Below, piece after piece: positions 35,605 through 45,216 of a stretch of DNA of 64,000 nt. The notes under the pieces were generated by a model. It had not been told where the DNA came from, ran no database searches, and was given only the letters and a program-made list of their open reading frames with translations. Within the stretch, counting starts at the first letter, position 1. The number at the start of each line of letters is the position of its first letter. Made by a program: the position numbers and the translations under genes. Source of the DNA: a virus; IMG/VR virus record IMGVR_UViG_3300025073_000025, positions 62,001 through 126,000 of that record. One strand, given 5' to 3'.

Positions 35605-38000
35605 GATCTCACCTGTTTAAAAGTTGCTAACTTGTTCTGTGCTTCCCAAACAGACGCTTGCGTCCACTCGGCTATTGGTACCGGATCCGTTGGTGGCGTA
35701 CCACCGTCTGTAGCAGCAAGCGTATCGAAAGGATTGGCAAATATACGTATACGACAAGATACTAATTGATTATATGAATCATACATAGTATTGTCTATTA
35801 TCATATTTTCGTGTATTAACCCCAGGGCCCGCCTAAGTATATGGGCAGAGGAATTTACATTGGTACCTGTTGTAATATCATAGTTCCACACCGCCTGCTG
35901 AATCGTATTATCAACTATGGCCACACCGAATTTATCACCAATAAAATAGAGACCACCGGACAATAAAAGGGTGCCCCCTGTACATGAACTATCTAGCTCA
36001 ACCGTACCATAAGACCCGCCCAAAGAGACCGCAGACCCACTAACTAGATTTATAATACGTGTATTACCTACCAAGTTTGCCCCCAACATTCTGCCTGTTC
36101 CAACCATGTCCACAATGGTAGGCTCAGAAACGGAATAGCTGCCACCCAATGAAAAAGATGTGCCCTGGGGGCCCATACCACACGTACCTAATAAGCTCGA
36201 ACCTACGGCCACACCAACTAAATTAGTAACACTGGATAAGTAGCACTCTTGCACATTAAAACTACCACCACCAGATGCCCCAGCCAATAATACTCTATTA
36301 AAATAGCACCCCTCTATATTTTGGCCGTTTAGATTAACAATGTTATTTTCTATCGAGGACGTACCATAAAACTGGTACCTAGAAAAAGAATATGTAAGAG
36401 TTACAATACCGGAAACATTAAATCTACGTATACCAACGTTAGCAGCTATAAGAAGAGCGTCGTCAATATTGCTAACTGGGCAGGACACGGTCCCGCGCGG
36501 ATAATTAGTCCCCGCCTCCCCATATAAAGTATCTATCCAAATAGCGCCGTTAAAAGAAACGCTGTGGTCCCAGCCAGAATAAGCTGTAGTACTACTAAAA
36601 TCTGCTATTTCACCCATAACATTGTTCTGGATGGTAACCTCTGCGTCTACCAAAGTCTGTACAGCTCCTGAGGATATCTCTATTCCATATCGTGCATTCG
36701 TATTAGCAAACGTACCTTTTCCGCGTATTTTAACACCAGAAGTAGAACTACCAACATAGAAACCAGAACCGACAGAACTATCTTTAGAACAGCAAACCTT
36801 AATATCCAAGTTTACAACATTCTCTTTCACATAGATACCGTGCCCTGTAGAATTAATAACAAACAGGTTGTCAAATACGGAGTTCTCATTGTTACTAATT
36901 TCCACCCCATAAGAAGTAGCATCCTCAACATATAGGTCTCTCAAAAAGGTTTGTGCCCCGTTTTCAATACATATGCCCGTATCACTGCCTCCTAATGGCA
37001 CTCTAACTAAAACACCACTAAACTCCACTCCAACACCACTAATCTTAACAGCTGGAAAACCAGTAGTACTAGGATAAATGACAAAATCCCGTCCTGGGCC
37101 CCTTATCATCAAATGGCTCTTACTTATAACCAGGTGCTCATCCGCCCTTGTTTGCCCGACTTCCTTGCCCGGCTGACAAATTATCAGATCATGTCCCCCA
37201 TCCTCAACCAAGTCGTGCACTTTGGCAAAAGTCTTCACTGGCTTACTCGGTGACATGCCATCGTTGTTATCACTACCTATAACAGGGTCCCAATAATAGA
37301 TCTCACCAGTAACAATGTGGGAGCCCCTCTGTGTCTCTATAAGCCTCTGTATATTATCTATCTCCAACTGAGCAATAGTGCCACTACTGGAGGAAGTACG
37401 AGTTATTTGAGTGCCCACGGTTGGATAAATAGCCCCCATACTAGCCCCGAACTCATCCACAGCAGTTAAATTACCACCATTGATTTCACACTGTATAAGC
37501 GGCCATACCTTATAGGAATCCTCATAATCAAACCTATTATCAACCCCGCCACCCAATACCATAGTAGTCAATTGTATCTCACTATCCACAGATAGTATAG
37601 TTGCGTTAGAGCCATCTGTCATATTAATTACCGTGTCACCTAGCTTCACACCGGAAGTAATAAATAGAGCATTGTAGTCTTCTAGTATCAGACTAGTAAG
37701 GATCTTACCACTAGGAAGAATCTTTCCTGTAACGGTCCCTGACTCAACGACCCCATGTCTAGGTTCAAAGGTAACCTTCGCATTTTGAAGTTCAGCTGTT
37801 ATACCTACAAAAACATCGCTACCAAGATTCTCCTTTCCGCTGGCCTTTATCAGAAAGGGGAACGCCATAGCATAGTCGCTATCCTCAAGCTCCCTCAAAG
37901 TGTCAACCAAGTCCTGGATACTAACACTAGTTGAGGGGGCCGCAATAGTAATCATGCGGGGGTTTTTATACCAATCGACAGATATATCTGTACGAAACAC
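35601..38000 (-). CDS. Right-handed beta-helix virion protein (pectate-lyase-like fold)
   Basis: A 799-residue protein, GTG start behind AGGGGTGG. The central part (about residues 230-480) is a series of short parallel strands with many Asn, Gly and Ser: YYWDPVIGSDNNDGMSPSKP (the usual entry of pectate-lyase-like virion proteins), then GVSNNENS-like turns, CCSKDSSVGSGFYVGSS and GAVQTLVDAEVTIQNNV. No clear catalytic acid pair was identified. The N-terminal 220 residues contain a GVKLGDTVINMTDGSNATI module also seen in 38192-40612. The C-terminal 100 residues have a helical/beta mix. It is one of only two genes here with a TGA stop. A decoration, fibre or depolymerase-like surface role is possible but not established. 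Confidence 0.6.
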   Translation of the reverse strand: MFRTDISVDWYKNPRMITIAAPSTSVSIQDLVDTLRELEDSDYAMAFPFLIKASGKENLGSDVFVGITAELQNAKVTFEPRHGVVESGTVTGKILPSGKILTSLILEDYNALFITSGVKLGDTVINMTDGSNATILSVDSEIQLTTMVLGGGVDNRFDYEDSYKVWPLIQCEINGGNLTAVDEFGASMGAIYPTVGTQITRTSSSSGTIAQLEIDNIQRLIETQRGSHIVTGEIYYWDPVIGSDNNDGMSPSKPVKTFAKVHDLVEDGGHDLIICQPGKEVGQTRADEHLVISKSHLMIRGPGRDFVIYPSTTGFPAVKISGVGVEFSGVLVRVPLGGSDTGICIENGAQTFLRDLYVEDATSYGVEISNNENSVFDNLFVINSTGHGIYVKENVVNLDIKVCCSKDSSVGSGFYVGSSTSGVKIRGKGTFANTNARYGIEISSGAVQTLVDAEVTIQNNVMGEIADFSSTTAYSGWDHSVSFNGAIWIDTLYGEAGTNYPRGTVSCPVSNIDDALLIAANVGIRRFNVSGIVTLTYSFSRYQFYGTSSIENNIVNLNGQNIEGCYFNRVLLAGASGGGSFNVQECYLSSVTNLVGVAVGSSLLGTCGMGPQGTSFSLGGSYSVSEPTIVDMVGTGRMLGANLVGNTRIINLVSGSAVSLGGSYGTVELDSSCTGGTLLLSGGLYFIGDKFGVAIVDNTIQQAVWNYDITTGTNVNSSAHILRRALGLIHENMIIDNTMYDSYNQLVSCRIRIFANPFDTLAATDGGTPPTDPVPIAEWTQASVWEAQNKLATFKQVRS

Positions 38001-38012
38001 CTAAGACCACCC

Positions 38013-38189
38013 CTAACTACGTTTATTATTTTCTAAAAGGATTATCATAATTTTTTCTTTCTCAATCTGTTCCCTTTCCTTCTTAATAGCCTCCTCAAAA
38101 ATCTCAATACTGACCTTCCTTTTCTCTATTAATGACTTAAGTCTATCCAAGTCATACAAAAGGGCCTCTTCTAAAGTTATGTTAGACAT
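38013..38189 (-). CDS. Small 58-residue helical protein
   Basis: ATG at 38189 lies two bases after the stop of 38192-40612, and TAG at 38015-38013 ends 12 bases before the next start. The product, MSNITLEEALLYDLDRLKSL and onward, is a highly charged helix with heptad-like spacing, ending LLENNKRS. It may be a short coiled-coil adaptor between two large beta-structured proteins, but the function is unknown. A modest ribosome binding site (GGGACG) precedes it. The tight packing and full open frame across the whole gap support it as real. Confidence 0.6.
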   Translation of the reverse strand: MSNITLEEALLYDLDRLKSLIEKRKVSIEIFEEAIKKEREQIEKEKIMIILLENNKRS

Positions 38190-38191
38190 TA

Positions 38192-40612
38192 TTACGTCCC
38201 ATGCACCGTATCTAGATTTCTAATAACGTTAATAGTACCACCACTAGACCCAATGGTAAAATCTGCAACGAAGGGAATAATATCCCCTGCGCTACGAACA
38301 CGACATCTGGCAGGAACAACAGCATCATATACAATCTGAACAGACTCCAACCCTGGGGCACCATCGGTACCAACTGTTTCTAACTCGTCAATAAATGGTA
38401 CGTAGACAGTGTCACTAGTTGTATAGTCTTCGACAAGAACACCCACCACATACGAATCTGTAGTCCAATCAATTACAGGGGCGTTTGATCCAATATTGGT
38501 TGTGGTCAACGAAGAGGTACCCGTAACTGTAACATATGCATAAGTGCTTTCTGTAGAATTAAAAATTATATCTCCTATCTGCACACCATTGGTTATAAAA
38601 TCACCAGCCGAGTCCAATAACGATGTAGATGACCCGCCGGCATCAGCAACACCAGACAATGTATAAAGATTAAATAGGTCACCAGACCAACCAGTGTAAC
38701 GATAACGATGCTCCCAACCTTCCGACTCATCCACTACTCTAAGCTTTCCCCCACTAGTCTTACCCGGCTCGTCTACCAAAATAGCAGGGTCAACCCTAAC
38801 TGAATACTCACCCAAAGACGACTGCAAAGAGTCTATGGCATACACATCTTTCTGAATTATACCACCAGCAACATCTAACCTCCAAACGGCAATACGATCA
38901 CCAACGCGAGTGTTTCCTACAGAAACGTCTACCTTTATCGGCCTAGCCTTAGCTACACGCTGGTCGTCAGTAGTCTGCCAGTTATTGTAATCAACAGAAG
39001 GGACATTAGCAAGCACTACACCAGGAGCACAAAACCAACGACCTCCCGCAAAGGTCCCATACGGTGAGGCCTTATTAGCAGACATACTATAGCAAGTTGG
39101 GCCAGTAACATAATTTGCACCCTCTTCTATATTATTAGTATTGTTGAATGTACCCCTAGTAGATCGAAGTACCAATATTTTAGACCCCGTATGATGGGCA
39201 ACCACCACACCCTTAGCACCCGACACTAGCTGGGTTACGATACTACCCTCGGCAATGGAACCGCTTAGCGTTGTATAGTTAATATAATAAGTAGTGCCTA
39301 TATAAGCTTCCCCGTTTTGCCCATCATTATTTGATGTATCTGTACTGCCCCTACGGAGCACATACTTTGTCCATTCGTACACATCGGCTAACAATTCATC
39401 GGAACAATCTATAACTATAGAGTAATACTCATTAGTACCGTCTTCGTCAATATCATACGAGCTATTTGCTGCGTGTACTATAGACAAACCAACAAGGGAT
39501 GAAGGACCATCCGATGAAGTAGCCCCAGAAGAAGAAGAATCTCCTGTACCAGTATTATTCTCTATACCCTCAGACCCATTAAAATCCGTAAGGACATCAA
39601 TCAAGTAATACTGCAACATAATTGTTGGATTAGTACCTGAAATATTAGTAATAACGCCACGAGAGGCTGTTACCTTACCCTCTATCTCATCTCCGACACT
39701 CCAAGTACCGGAAGATGTCCCCAATGTAACCTGCCTATACCCCGTCTCATTATTAATATCTGCTCCAACAGACAACGGAATGGGGTTTCTACCGCCTGAA
39801 GACAGGTCCACTATGTAGTTGTCATACTGCTGTGAATATCTTCTAGGAAAAACAATGATATATCCGTCGTCTATAAGCACTGAGTTACCCGCCCCTGGGG
39901 TTTTAACCTGTACTAATATATCTATATGCCCCTCAGACCACCAGCTCTGTGCCCCCTTATAGGCTGTCAATTTTGTACCTTCCTGATATACATACAACCT
40001 TGTAAGAGAGTCTCCATCAAGGGATGAGCCGATGGAGTAAATATTAGACCATAGCAACTCACCCGTTTCAGCAGCAACACTTTGAGTATCTACATGGCTA
40101 TTACAGGTAATATTACCACTAGTGCTATCCCAATTATCCCCGGAGGCACTTGAGCTAGGCCTAATCCATAAATGAGAACCATTTACATCTAACAAAGTAC
40201 CCATATCACCATCAGCATGTGATATAACCAGCCCTATATCGCCAGAAACAATATTGGTACCAGCCCTGGTTACCCTTACAACTCCGGTATTAGACGTAGT
40301 AATGCGCCTCCACCCACTTGTCTCCAAGGCCCCACCATATATGTACTCTACGGAGCGCATGTCGACAAACCAAGGATCTGTATCACCCGTATCAATTTTA
40401 CCGATGGTATACTCAGTAGGGGTTGCATACTTCATAACAGTCCCGTCGTCCATCTGCGTAAACTCATCGAACAAGTCAGCCAAGGCTGTATATAAGTCCT
40501 TAATATCATCAGTAACAGTGGGTGTTACTGAGACATCCCTCTCAATCCTCTTTTGTCTGGTTTCAGACAGGTAATACACTTTCCAACGATTGCTTAGTAT
40601 AGTATCTGACAT
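38192..40612 (-). CDS. Large beta-rich virion protein
   Basis: An 806-residue protein rich in Ser, Thr, Gly and Asp, with no catalytic signature or membrane segment. It contains several copies of a module with GVQIGDIIFNSTESTYAYVT, followed by strands and LTTTNIG, and related segments (GTWSVGDEIEGKVTASRGVI; GSIAEGSIVTQLVSGAKGVV). The N-terminal region is helical (LYTALADLFDEFTQMDDGTV). It is one of three large neighbouring beta proteins (35601, 38192, 40622) that look like surface or fibre subunits. Location between head genes and connector genes would place them on the capsid or neck, but this is inference. Confidence 0.5.
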   Translation of the reverse strand: MSDTILSNRWKVYYLSETRQKRIERDVSVTPTVTDDIKDLYTALADLFDEFTQMDDGTVMKYATPTEYTIGKIDTGDTDPWFVDMRSVEYIYGGALETSGWRRITTSNTGVVRVTRAGTNIVSGDIGLVISHADGDMGTLLDVNGSHLWIRPSSSASGDNWDSTSGNITCNSHVDTQSVAAETGELLWSNIYSIGSSLDGDSLTRLYVYQEGTKLTAYKGAQSWWSEGHIDILVQVKTPGAGNSVLIDDGYIIVFPRRYSQQYDNYIVDLSSGGRNPIPLSVGADINNETGYRQVTLGTSSGTWSVGDEIEGKVTASRGVITNISGTNPTIMLQYYLIDVLTDFNGSEGIENNTGTGDSSSSGATSSDGPSSLVGLSIVHAANSSYDIDEDGTNEYYSIVIDCSDELLADVYEWTKYVLRRGSTDTSNNDGQNGEAYIGTTYYINYTTLSGSIAEGSIVTQLVSGAKGVVVAHHTGSKILVLRSTRGTFNNTNNIEEGANYVTGPTCYSMSANKASPYGTFAGGRWFCAPGVVLANVPSVDYNNWQTTDDQRVAKARPIKVDVSVGNTRVGDRIAVWRLDVAGGIIQKDVYAIDSLQSSLGEYSVRVDPAILVDEPGKTSGGKLRVVDESEGWEHRYRYTGWSGDLFNLYTLSGVADAGGSSTSLLDSAGDFITNGVQIGDIIFNSTESTYAYVTVTGTSSLTTTNIGSNAPVIDWTTDSYVVGVLVEDYTTSDTVYVPFIDELETVGTDGAPGLESVQIVYDAVVPARCRVRSAGDIIPFVADFTIGSSGGTINVIRNLDTVHGT

Positions 40613-40621
40613 TTATTCCTC

Positions 40622-42655
40622 CTAACTAAGGGCTACCAACTCTGTTATCATAGTAATAGTAGCTGACAACCCGCTTGAATAAACCGTTCCCGGTGAACTA
40701 GCATTAACATATCTGGTATACCCAGATGTACTCTTTCTAACACGAATACCAACACTAAATTCAGAACTAAACGCCACAGATTCCATAGCCTTTCCATCGA
40801 CATCAGTATCTTTATTCATAAGCTCTTCCTTATCGGTCGTCCTATATATTGCTACCTGTGCCCCACTTATTGGCGACCCAGCCTCGTTTAATACCGTTAC
40901 CAGCATATTTACGGACCCCTCAAATTTTGTATCCCCTACCAGCTCTGCCTGATCACCCAATGGGGCTGTTGTTTTAGACGCAAAAGAAGACATACGGGCT
41001 CTAACCCAATAAGCAGCCACACTATTAACTGTTGTACTAGCCCAGTCCGACGGTTCCGTAAATGTAACTGCTCTCCACCCTGTAGCTGCTGTAAACCCGC
41101 TGGTTCCATCGGAAACCCCAGACAGTGCCCCCCAGGAGTCACCGTCCCAATATTCCCACGTAACAGTCCAAGTACCCACCCCTGACGTACCAATATCTAC
41201 ATTTAAAGAGGCAAAGGGGGCCGTAGCATGACCAAAATAATAGGCGTCCCCAACTTCATCGCTATCCGACAACAAAGCCATATCATTAATAGTGGTATTT
41301 TGTGCGGCAGTGCTTTGATCTGTATAAACAGACCCAACTCCACCATTATAATCATATGCCAAGGCCTTTAAGTTAGTACCATAATAGGGGTCGTCGTTTT
41401 CTGTGCTAGGGTTGGAAGGGGAAGTCTTGTTGATAGTAACCAGCCCGCCACTATCATTTGAAATATCTGCAGTACACTCAGTAAAAAGCATGCCAGTAAA
41501 CCCATAAGTTCCAGGTGTGTTTATATGCACGCCATTAGGGCAGGCAATAAAACTGCAACCAGTAACCCCAAAGCTAGTACTATCAACTAAAATAGCCCCA
41601 CTAGCATCACCAACATCATAAGACGAGATAAAGTTACAACTAGTAACCGTACAGGTAGAAACCTGTACCTCCTTGCACAACTCAAAGGAACAATTCAATA
41701 CCTCACGATAACTTGAGCTCGTAGGTAAATAAGTGCTGTCTAAGGAGTAAAAAGAAACCCCATATAATCCAAGTTTGGTGATATACTGGTCATCCATGTC
41801 TAAAATCGCTTTGGACGCCCCTGCCGATTTTATCGCACCCCCAGATATGCCAGCGATTCCCGCTTTGGTTCCAAAATATATTTCGGTGTCAGCAGTAGAG
41901 TTGCCTTGCCCCTTTAACTCATAGAAACCTGTACCAAAAACGTTATTCCGAAACACAACAATCTCTGACATGTCCTTAAAATACGTTGCAACGCCTGCCC
42001 CCATGCTTCCAACCAGGATTTTACTCTGGACAAAAAGGATACCCTCTTCACGAGACAACATACCTACCGCATTTGATGCTTCGTAAGTAATGAAGTCGTC
42101 CCATGTCGCAGGAGAACCAGACGTGCCTGCATAAACCTGCATATACGTCCCATACCTCATCGCATCAAACCAGAAATTAGTCTTGGCAACCGAAGACGTA
42201 GTGGTGATAACAACCCCTGCCTTGGTAATGGCGCTGTAAGTTGGCAATGTAACGCTCGTGGCAGAGGGGGTTTGATTCGTTCGAATAACAAACGCCTTCC
42301 AACCGCCAAAATAAGTGTCATTGCCCGCGACATACCACTCGGCCCAATTTGCACTCGCATCTAGTATCTTAAGCCGAAGCCCTCCGGCGGCCTTGGCCGC
42401 CAACTTGTTCGGCGTGGCACAATTCATCCACACGACCAATAACTTGTCGCTCAAATCGACCGGCGCCGAAAACGTAAACACACTTGTATATGTCGTAGCC
42501 GACACCTTTGCCGACAACGACCCTGCGCCCTGCACAAATGTTTCGGCGTCAAACGTAGGTGCTGTGATCCAATCAGTACTCTGGTCACAGTTGGATATGC
42601 TCCCGCCTGTAGCTCCAGTAAAGAACACGAAATCCGTTGTTACTGTGCCCGCCAC
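40622..42655 (-). CDS. Beta-helix and Ig-like virion protein, GTG start
   Basis: A 677-residue protein; GTG start 8 bases after AGGAGG. The N-terminal 165 residues resemble a carbohydrate-binding beta sandwich. The middle (residues about 215-420) has repeated turn-strand units with Cys and Asn (VLNCSFELCKEVQVSTCTVT, then SCNFISSYDVG), as in right-handed beta-helix proteins. Residues about 480-580 hold WTVTWEYWDGDSWGALSGVS, a strand-rich segment. The last 90 residues look like a carboxypeptidase-regulatory or Ig-like domain (MLVTVLNEAGSPISGAQVAI). DNA encoding the N-terminus is unusually GC-rich: 99 of 180 bases in 42361-42540, suggesting a recently acquired domain. It overlaps the upstream gene by 16 bases. 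Confidence 0.55.
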   Translation of the reverse strand: MAGTVTTDFVFFTGATGGSISNCDQSTDWITAPTFDAETFVQGAGSLSAKVSATTYTSVFTFSAPVDLSDKLLVVWMNCATPNKLAAKAAGGLRLKILDASANWAEWYVAGNDTYFGGWKAFVIRTNQTPSATSVTLPTYSAITKAGVVITTTSSVAKTNFWFDAMRYGTYMQVYAGTSGSPATWDDFITYEASNAVGMLSREEGILFVQSKILVGSMGAGVATYFKDMSEIVVFRNNVFGTGFYELKGQGNSTADTEIYFGTKAGIAGISGGAIKSAGASKAILDMDDQYITKLGLYGVSFYSLDSTYLPTSSSYREVLNCSFELCKEVQVSTCTVTSCNFISSYDVGDASGAILVDSTSFGVTGCSFIACPNGVHINTPGTYGFTGMLFTECTADISNDSGGLVTINKTSPSNPSTENDDPYYGTNLKALAYDYNGGVGSVYTDQSTAAQNTTINDMALLSDSDEVGDAYYFGHATAPFASLNVDIGTSGVGTWTVTWEYWDGDSWGALSGVSDGTSGFTAATGWRAVTFTEPSDWASTTVNSVAAYWVRARMSSFASKTTAPLGDQAELVGDTKFEGSVNMLVTVLNEAGSPISGAQVAIYRTTDKEELMNKDTDVDGKAMESVAFSSEFSVGIRVRKSTSGYTRYVNASSPGTVYSSGLSATITMITELVALS

Positions 42656-43065
42656 TGTGCAACCCTCCTAGCAGCAAACTCACTAATCTCTGGTCGTGTG
42701 TCCTCCCGACAATCATACGCCCCACACCCATCAGGGCAATTCGGCCAAATAAGACACACCCCCACATCCTTATCATAATAAGAACACCCAGTATCAGTGA
42801 AATTACCAAGTGTAGCAATAGCTTGGGCTCTCGGCACTTGTTTTTTTATAAACTCTGGAACCTCCAAAAATAAGATGGGAAATTTCCTGGTTTTAAACTC
42901 CTCTTCGGTCAAGACCGGCCGTAGTCTACCCTTACAACATGGAGCGGAGCACCCCTCGCACATAGACGGCTTCTTAAGGCCATGCTCTATGGTTACTACC
43001 AGAACCGGCTGGCCCTCGACCTCTACTTTCCAAACCTTTGCTTTCTTACGATCGTTACCGGCCAT
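42640..43065 (-). CDS. YkgJ-like cysteine-cluster protein (putative zinc- or iron-chelating domain)
   Basis: Taking ATG 43065 as the start (behind ACAGGGGT), the product has 141 residues; a GTG 60 bases further up would lengthen it and has no ribosome binding site. Cysteines at 36, 39, 43 and 44 (CEGCSAPCC) and 94, 104, 110, 114 and 119 (CSYY, CLIW, NCPDGC, YDC) reproduce the CxxCxxxCC and later pattern of the YkgJ/PF03692 family, whose members bind metal ions and include flagellin lysine methylase FliB-type proteins. It is unusual in a phage structural block. It might modify or metallate a virion protein, but this is unknown. The gene has its own likely promoter and follows a 195-bp gap. Confidence 0.75.
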   Translation of the reverse strand: MAGNDRKKAKVWKVEVEGQPVLVVTIEHGLKKPSMCEGCSAPCCKGRLRPVLTEEEFKTRKFPILFLEVPEFIKKQVPRAQAIATLGNFTDTGCSYYDKDVGVCLIWPNCPDGCGAYDCREDTRPEISEFAARRVAQWRAQ

Positions 43066-43132
43066 ATAAAATACCCCTGTATCTATAGCACAATAGTATA
43101 TGCAAATAGGGTTTTTAATACTCACTAGTATT

Positions 43133-43161
43133 AATATAATTTATTTTAAGGATATTGTAAA
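43133..43161 (-). promoter_or_regulatory. Sigma70-type promoter for the YkgJ-like gene
   Basis: On the minus strand TTTACA (43161-43156) and TATATT (43138-43133) are separated by exactly 17 bases. Each box matches the sigma70 consensus at five of six positions. Transcription would start about 60 bases before ATG 43065. It is the best-formed promoter in the window. Confidence 0.5.
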
Positions 43162-43206
43162 CTTTTTATTTAGAAACCTCTGAAAAATACCCAATCTCTT
43201 GGATCT

Positions 43207-43234
43207 GATTTTTTCTTGGCGCGCCAAAAAATCC
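43207..43234 (-). repeat. GC-core palindrome with T- and A-tract arms
   Basis: The plus strand reads GATTTTTT, CTT, GGCGCGCC, then AAAAAATC: the outer arms and the core are each self-complementary, apart from a 3-base insert. It lies 27 bases after the stop of 43261-45162, so it may act as a 3-prime-end hairpin, but similar cores occur inside genes. It is a clear case of the dispersed motif in the findings. Confidence 0.6.
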
Positions 43235-43260
43235 AATCAAAATATATAATTAAACAGAAT

Positions 43261-45162
43261 TTAAAATACACCTGAATAGAGCCGTAGGTCTGATATCTTA
43301 TCACCTGCATCAAAATCCAATACAAAATATGTAGAATTTGTTGCTGTAGTATCAGTAAAAGTAGAACCCAATAAGACATTATTTCTATAAAGAGTAAATA
43401 CACCCATACATGACCGGGTTATTTTAAAGTTAGTCCAGGTTGAAACCCCTACACCAGAAGCATTGGTAACCTTATCTGTAGGGGTGCCAGCCACACTTTC
43501 ACCTACTGAAACTACTTCCGTAGTAGAAATATCAAAATAATAACCATCCTGACCAGAGGCTGACTTATTTCCTACTGTATCCGCAATAAATAATAGTTGA
43601 GTATTTGAAGAATCCACATGGTATATATCAAAAGACCACGTTCCATAAGATTGTCTGTTTTCTTGATACAATAAACCTGCCGTTGTACATTCAATAACTT
43701 TCTGACCTACTCCTAGTGTTTCATCCCTTAACACTTTGTATCTTCCAATAGTATCCCCAAACCTCCAACAAGTATTACTTAAAAAATTCCCTACAGCCCC
43801 ACCTTCTACCGTTACGCTTTCGTTAGCGTCTTCTAAATCATCAAGAAAAGTAGGGATAGAGGCATATTTCCTATACCTGACACTTACTTCTGCTTGTGAA
43901 AGACATTTATTATAGACAGCTACTTCGGAAATCAAACCGTTAAAAGACTCAATAGCCTCTCTGGCTCCAATCTCTAAATCAGAAGAAGACAAACTACCTA
44001 TAGCAGCTATACTTACCGGTGTTCCAGGAACGCTGTCCAAATATAAAATTGCATTGCCGTCTCTATCAGCCGTTAAAACCACATGGTGCCACTTATTATT
44101 TGCCACACTTGTTGACGGTCCATAGACATTACTTACGGATCCGCCTGTCCCAACAAACACCGCTCGTAAATAACCCGCGGAACTATCGATTCGCATGTAA
44201 ACATAACAGGTCCCAGTTGTGCGCCTTGACACTATAACCATGTTTGTAGATACAGTTGCAGTTTTTACTAAGGCTTCAAAAGAAAAATCCGTTGAAGTTA
44301 AATCAACGTTTTTGTCCACTAAGACTTTAGAGTCAGACCCATTAAATCTTAGCGCCGATATTCCTCCTATGATGGTTCCTCCACTGCATTTTGTTATGGT
44401 TCCTTCATATCCTTGACCGGTTATGTCGATTACTTTTCCATGAATGTTATTCATTTCATAAGCCGCTAAGATATTTGGACTTTTATTTAGTTGGGAGGGG
44501 TATATAAAATTCTTTTTAGCGCGCGAAACAGATTTTTGTTCCATAATCCAAGAATGGGCCTGGGCAATTTCATCATCTGTTAGCTGAACAGCATAATAAA
44601 GTACACCTTTTAAAGGGTTTGAGCAAGCAAAGGAGTACCCCTCCAGATTACCGATAACCAAATCAGCGCTGCTTGTACCATCACAGATAATTTCACCATC
44701 AAAGACTACCTTATTTGTACCATCTGTATAAGAATAAGGAGTTTCCTCATTCCTGAAGGATACTGCGACGGATTTTTTTCCAGCATACGGATTTATCGCC
44801 CCTCTGGTATTAACACTATCCGTTAGATATATTTGACCTACAGCATCATTTGAAAATGAGAATAGAGGGTGATTCGACGCTAATCCTTTACTTGTAATTA
44901 TATCGTAGGCTTCAGTCGTCTGTTTAAATTCGTCGCTATAGGCTATAATGGTTCCCTCTGTCATGGACTCTAACAAAGGACTATTTGAGACCGTTATCCT
45001 GTTTTCACTTGCTAACACATAACGGACATGGGTACTGGGTTTTTTCTCCCAACGTACACCGGACGGAGAACCATGATTTCCATTTCCGCTGTAATCATGA
45101 AATGACGACATAAAATATCTATGGTCTAGGCAACAATGTTCGTATCTTGGAAGTGTGGTCAT
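43261..45162 (-). CDS. LamG/concanavalin-like virion surface protein
   Basis: A 633-residue protein with two or three jelly-roll domains. Residues about 265-425 are a classic LamG-type domain: LRFNGSDSKVLVDKNVDLTS, FSFEALVKTAT, NNKWHHVVLTADRDGNAIL and FNGLISEVAVYNKCLSQAEV. Residues 1-215 hold a related domain (YALSENRITVSNS-like strands, then VLYYAVQLTDDEI), and residues 440-633 form another beta sandwich. Such domains usually bind carbohydrates or other ligands. The gene sits beside a second LamG-like gene. A host-surface or mucus adhesin on the virion is a reasonable inference. A palindromic hairpin follows the stop. Confidence 0.7.
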   Translation of the reverse strand: MTTLPRYEHCCLDHRYFMSSFHDYSGNGNHGSPSGVRWEKKPSTHVRYVLASENRITVSNSPLLESMTEGTIIAYSDEFKQTTEAYDIITSKGLASNHPLFSFSNDAVGQIYLTDSVNTRGAINPYAGKKSVAVSFRNEETPYSYTDGTNKVVFDGEIICDGTSSADLVIGNLEGYSFACSNPLKGVLYYAVQLTDDEIAQAHSWIMEQKSVSRAKKNFIYPSQLNKSPNILAAYEMNNIHGKVIDITGQGYEGTITKCSGGTIIGGISALRFNGSDSKVLVDKNVDLTSTDFSFEALVKTATVSTNMVIVSRRTTGTCYVYMRIDSSAGYLRAVFVGTGGSVSNVYGPSTSVANNKWHHVVLTADRDGNAILYLDSVPGTPVSIAAIGSLSSSDLEIGAREAIESFNGLISEVAVYNKCLSQAEVSVRYRKYASIPTFLDDLEDANESVTVEGGAVGNFLSNTCWRFGDTIGRYKVLRDETLGVGQKVIECTTAGLLYQENRQSYGTWSFDIYHVDSSNTQLLFIADTVGNKSASGQDGYYFDISTTEVVSVGESVAGTPTDKVTNASGVGVSTWTNFKITRSCMGVFTLYRNNVLLGSTFTDTTATNSTYFVLDFDAGDKISDLRLYSGVF

Positions 45163-45188
45163 TATGTGTTATACTTTCTTCATGTTGG

Positions 45189-45216
45189 GATTATTTTTTC
45201 CGCGCGTTAAAAAAAT
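45189..45216 (-). repeat. GC-core motif after 45217-46533
   Basis: The plus strand reads GATTATTTTTT, CCGCGCG, then TTAAAAAAATC directly beside the stop codon of 45217-46533. It is an imperfect inverted repeat of GATT/AATC arms around a CpG core, another member of the dispersed motif. It could also serve as a transcript-end hairpin. Confidence 0.5.

Larger units (their letters stand above)
43066..43260 (-). other. 195-bp intergenic region with a promoter and a palindrome
   Basis: AT-rich gap between 43261-45162 and the YkgJ-like gene; one 60-base line (43081-43140) contains only 14 G or C. It holds the promoter at 43133-43161 and the palindrome at 43207-43234. I see no convincing coding frame. 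Confidence 0.5.

Noticed and set aside
42585-42818. Short frames overlapping 42640-43065 and 40622-42655
   Set aside because: Shadows in other frames of well-supported genes.
43066-43125. GTG start extending the YkgJ-like protein by 20 residues
   Set aside because: No ribosome binding site, and the extra residues are not typical; the promoter predicts transcription starting at about this place.
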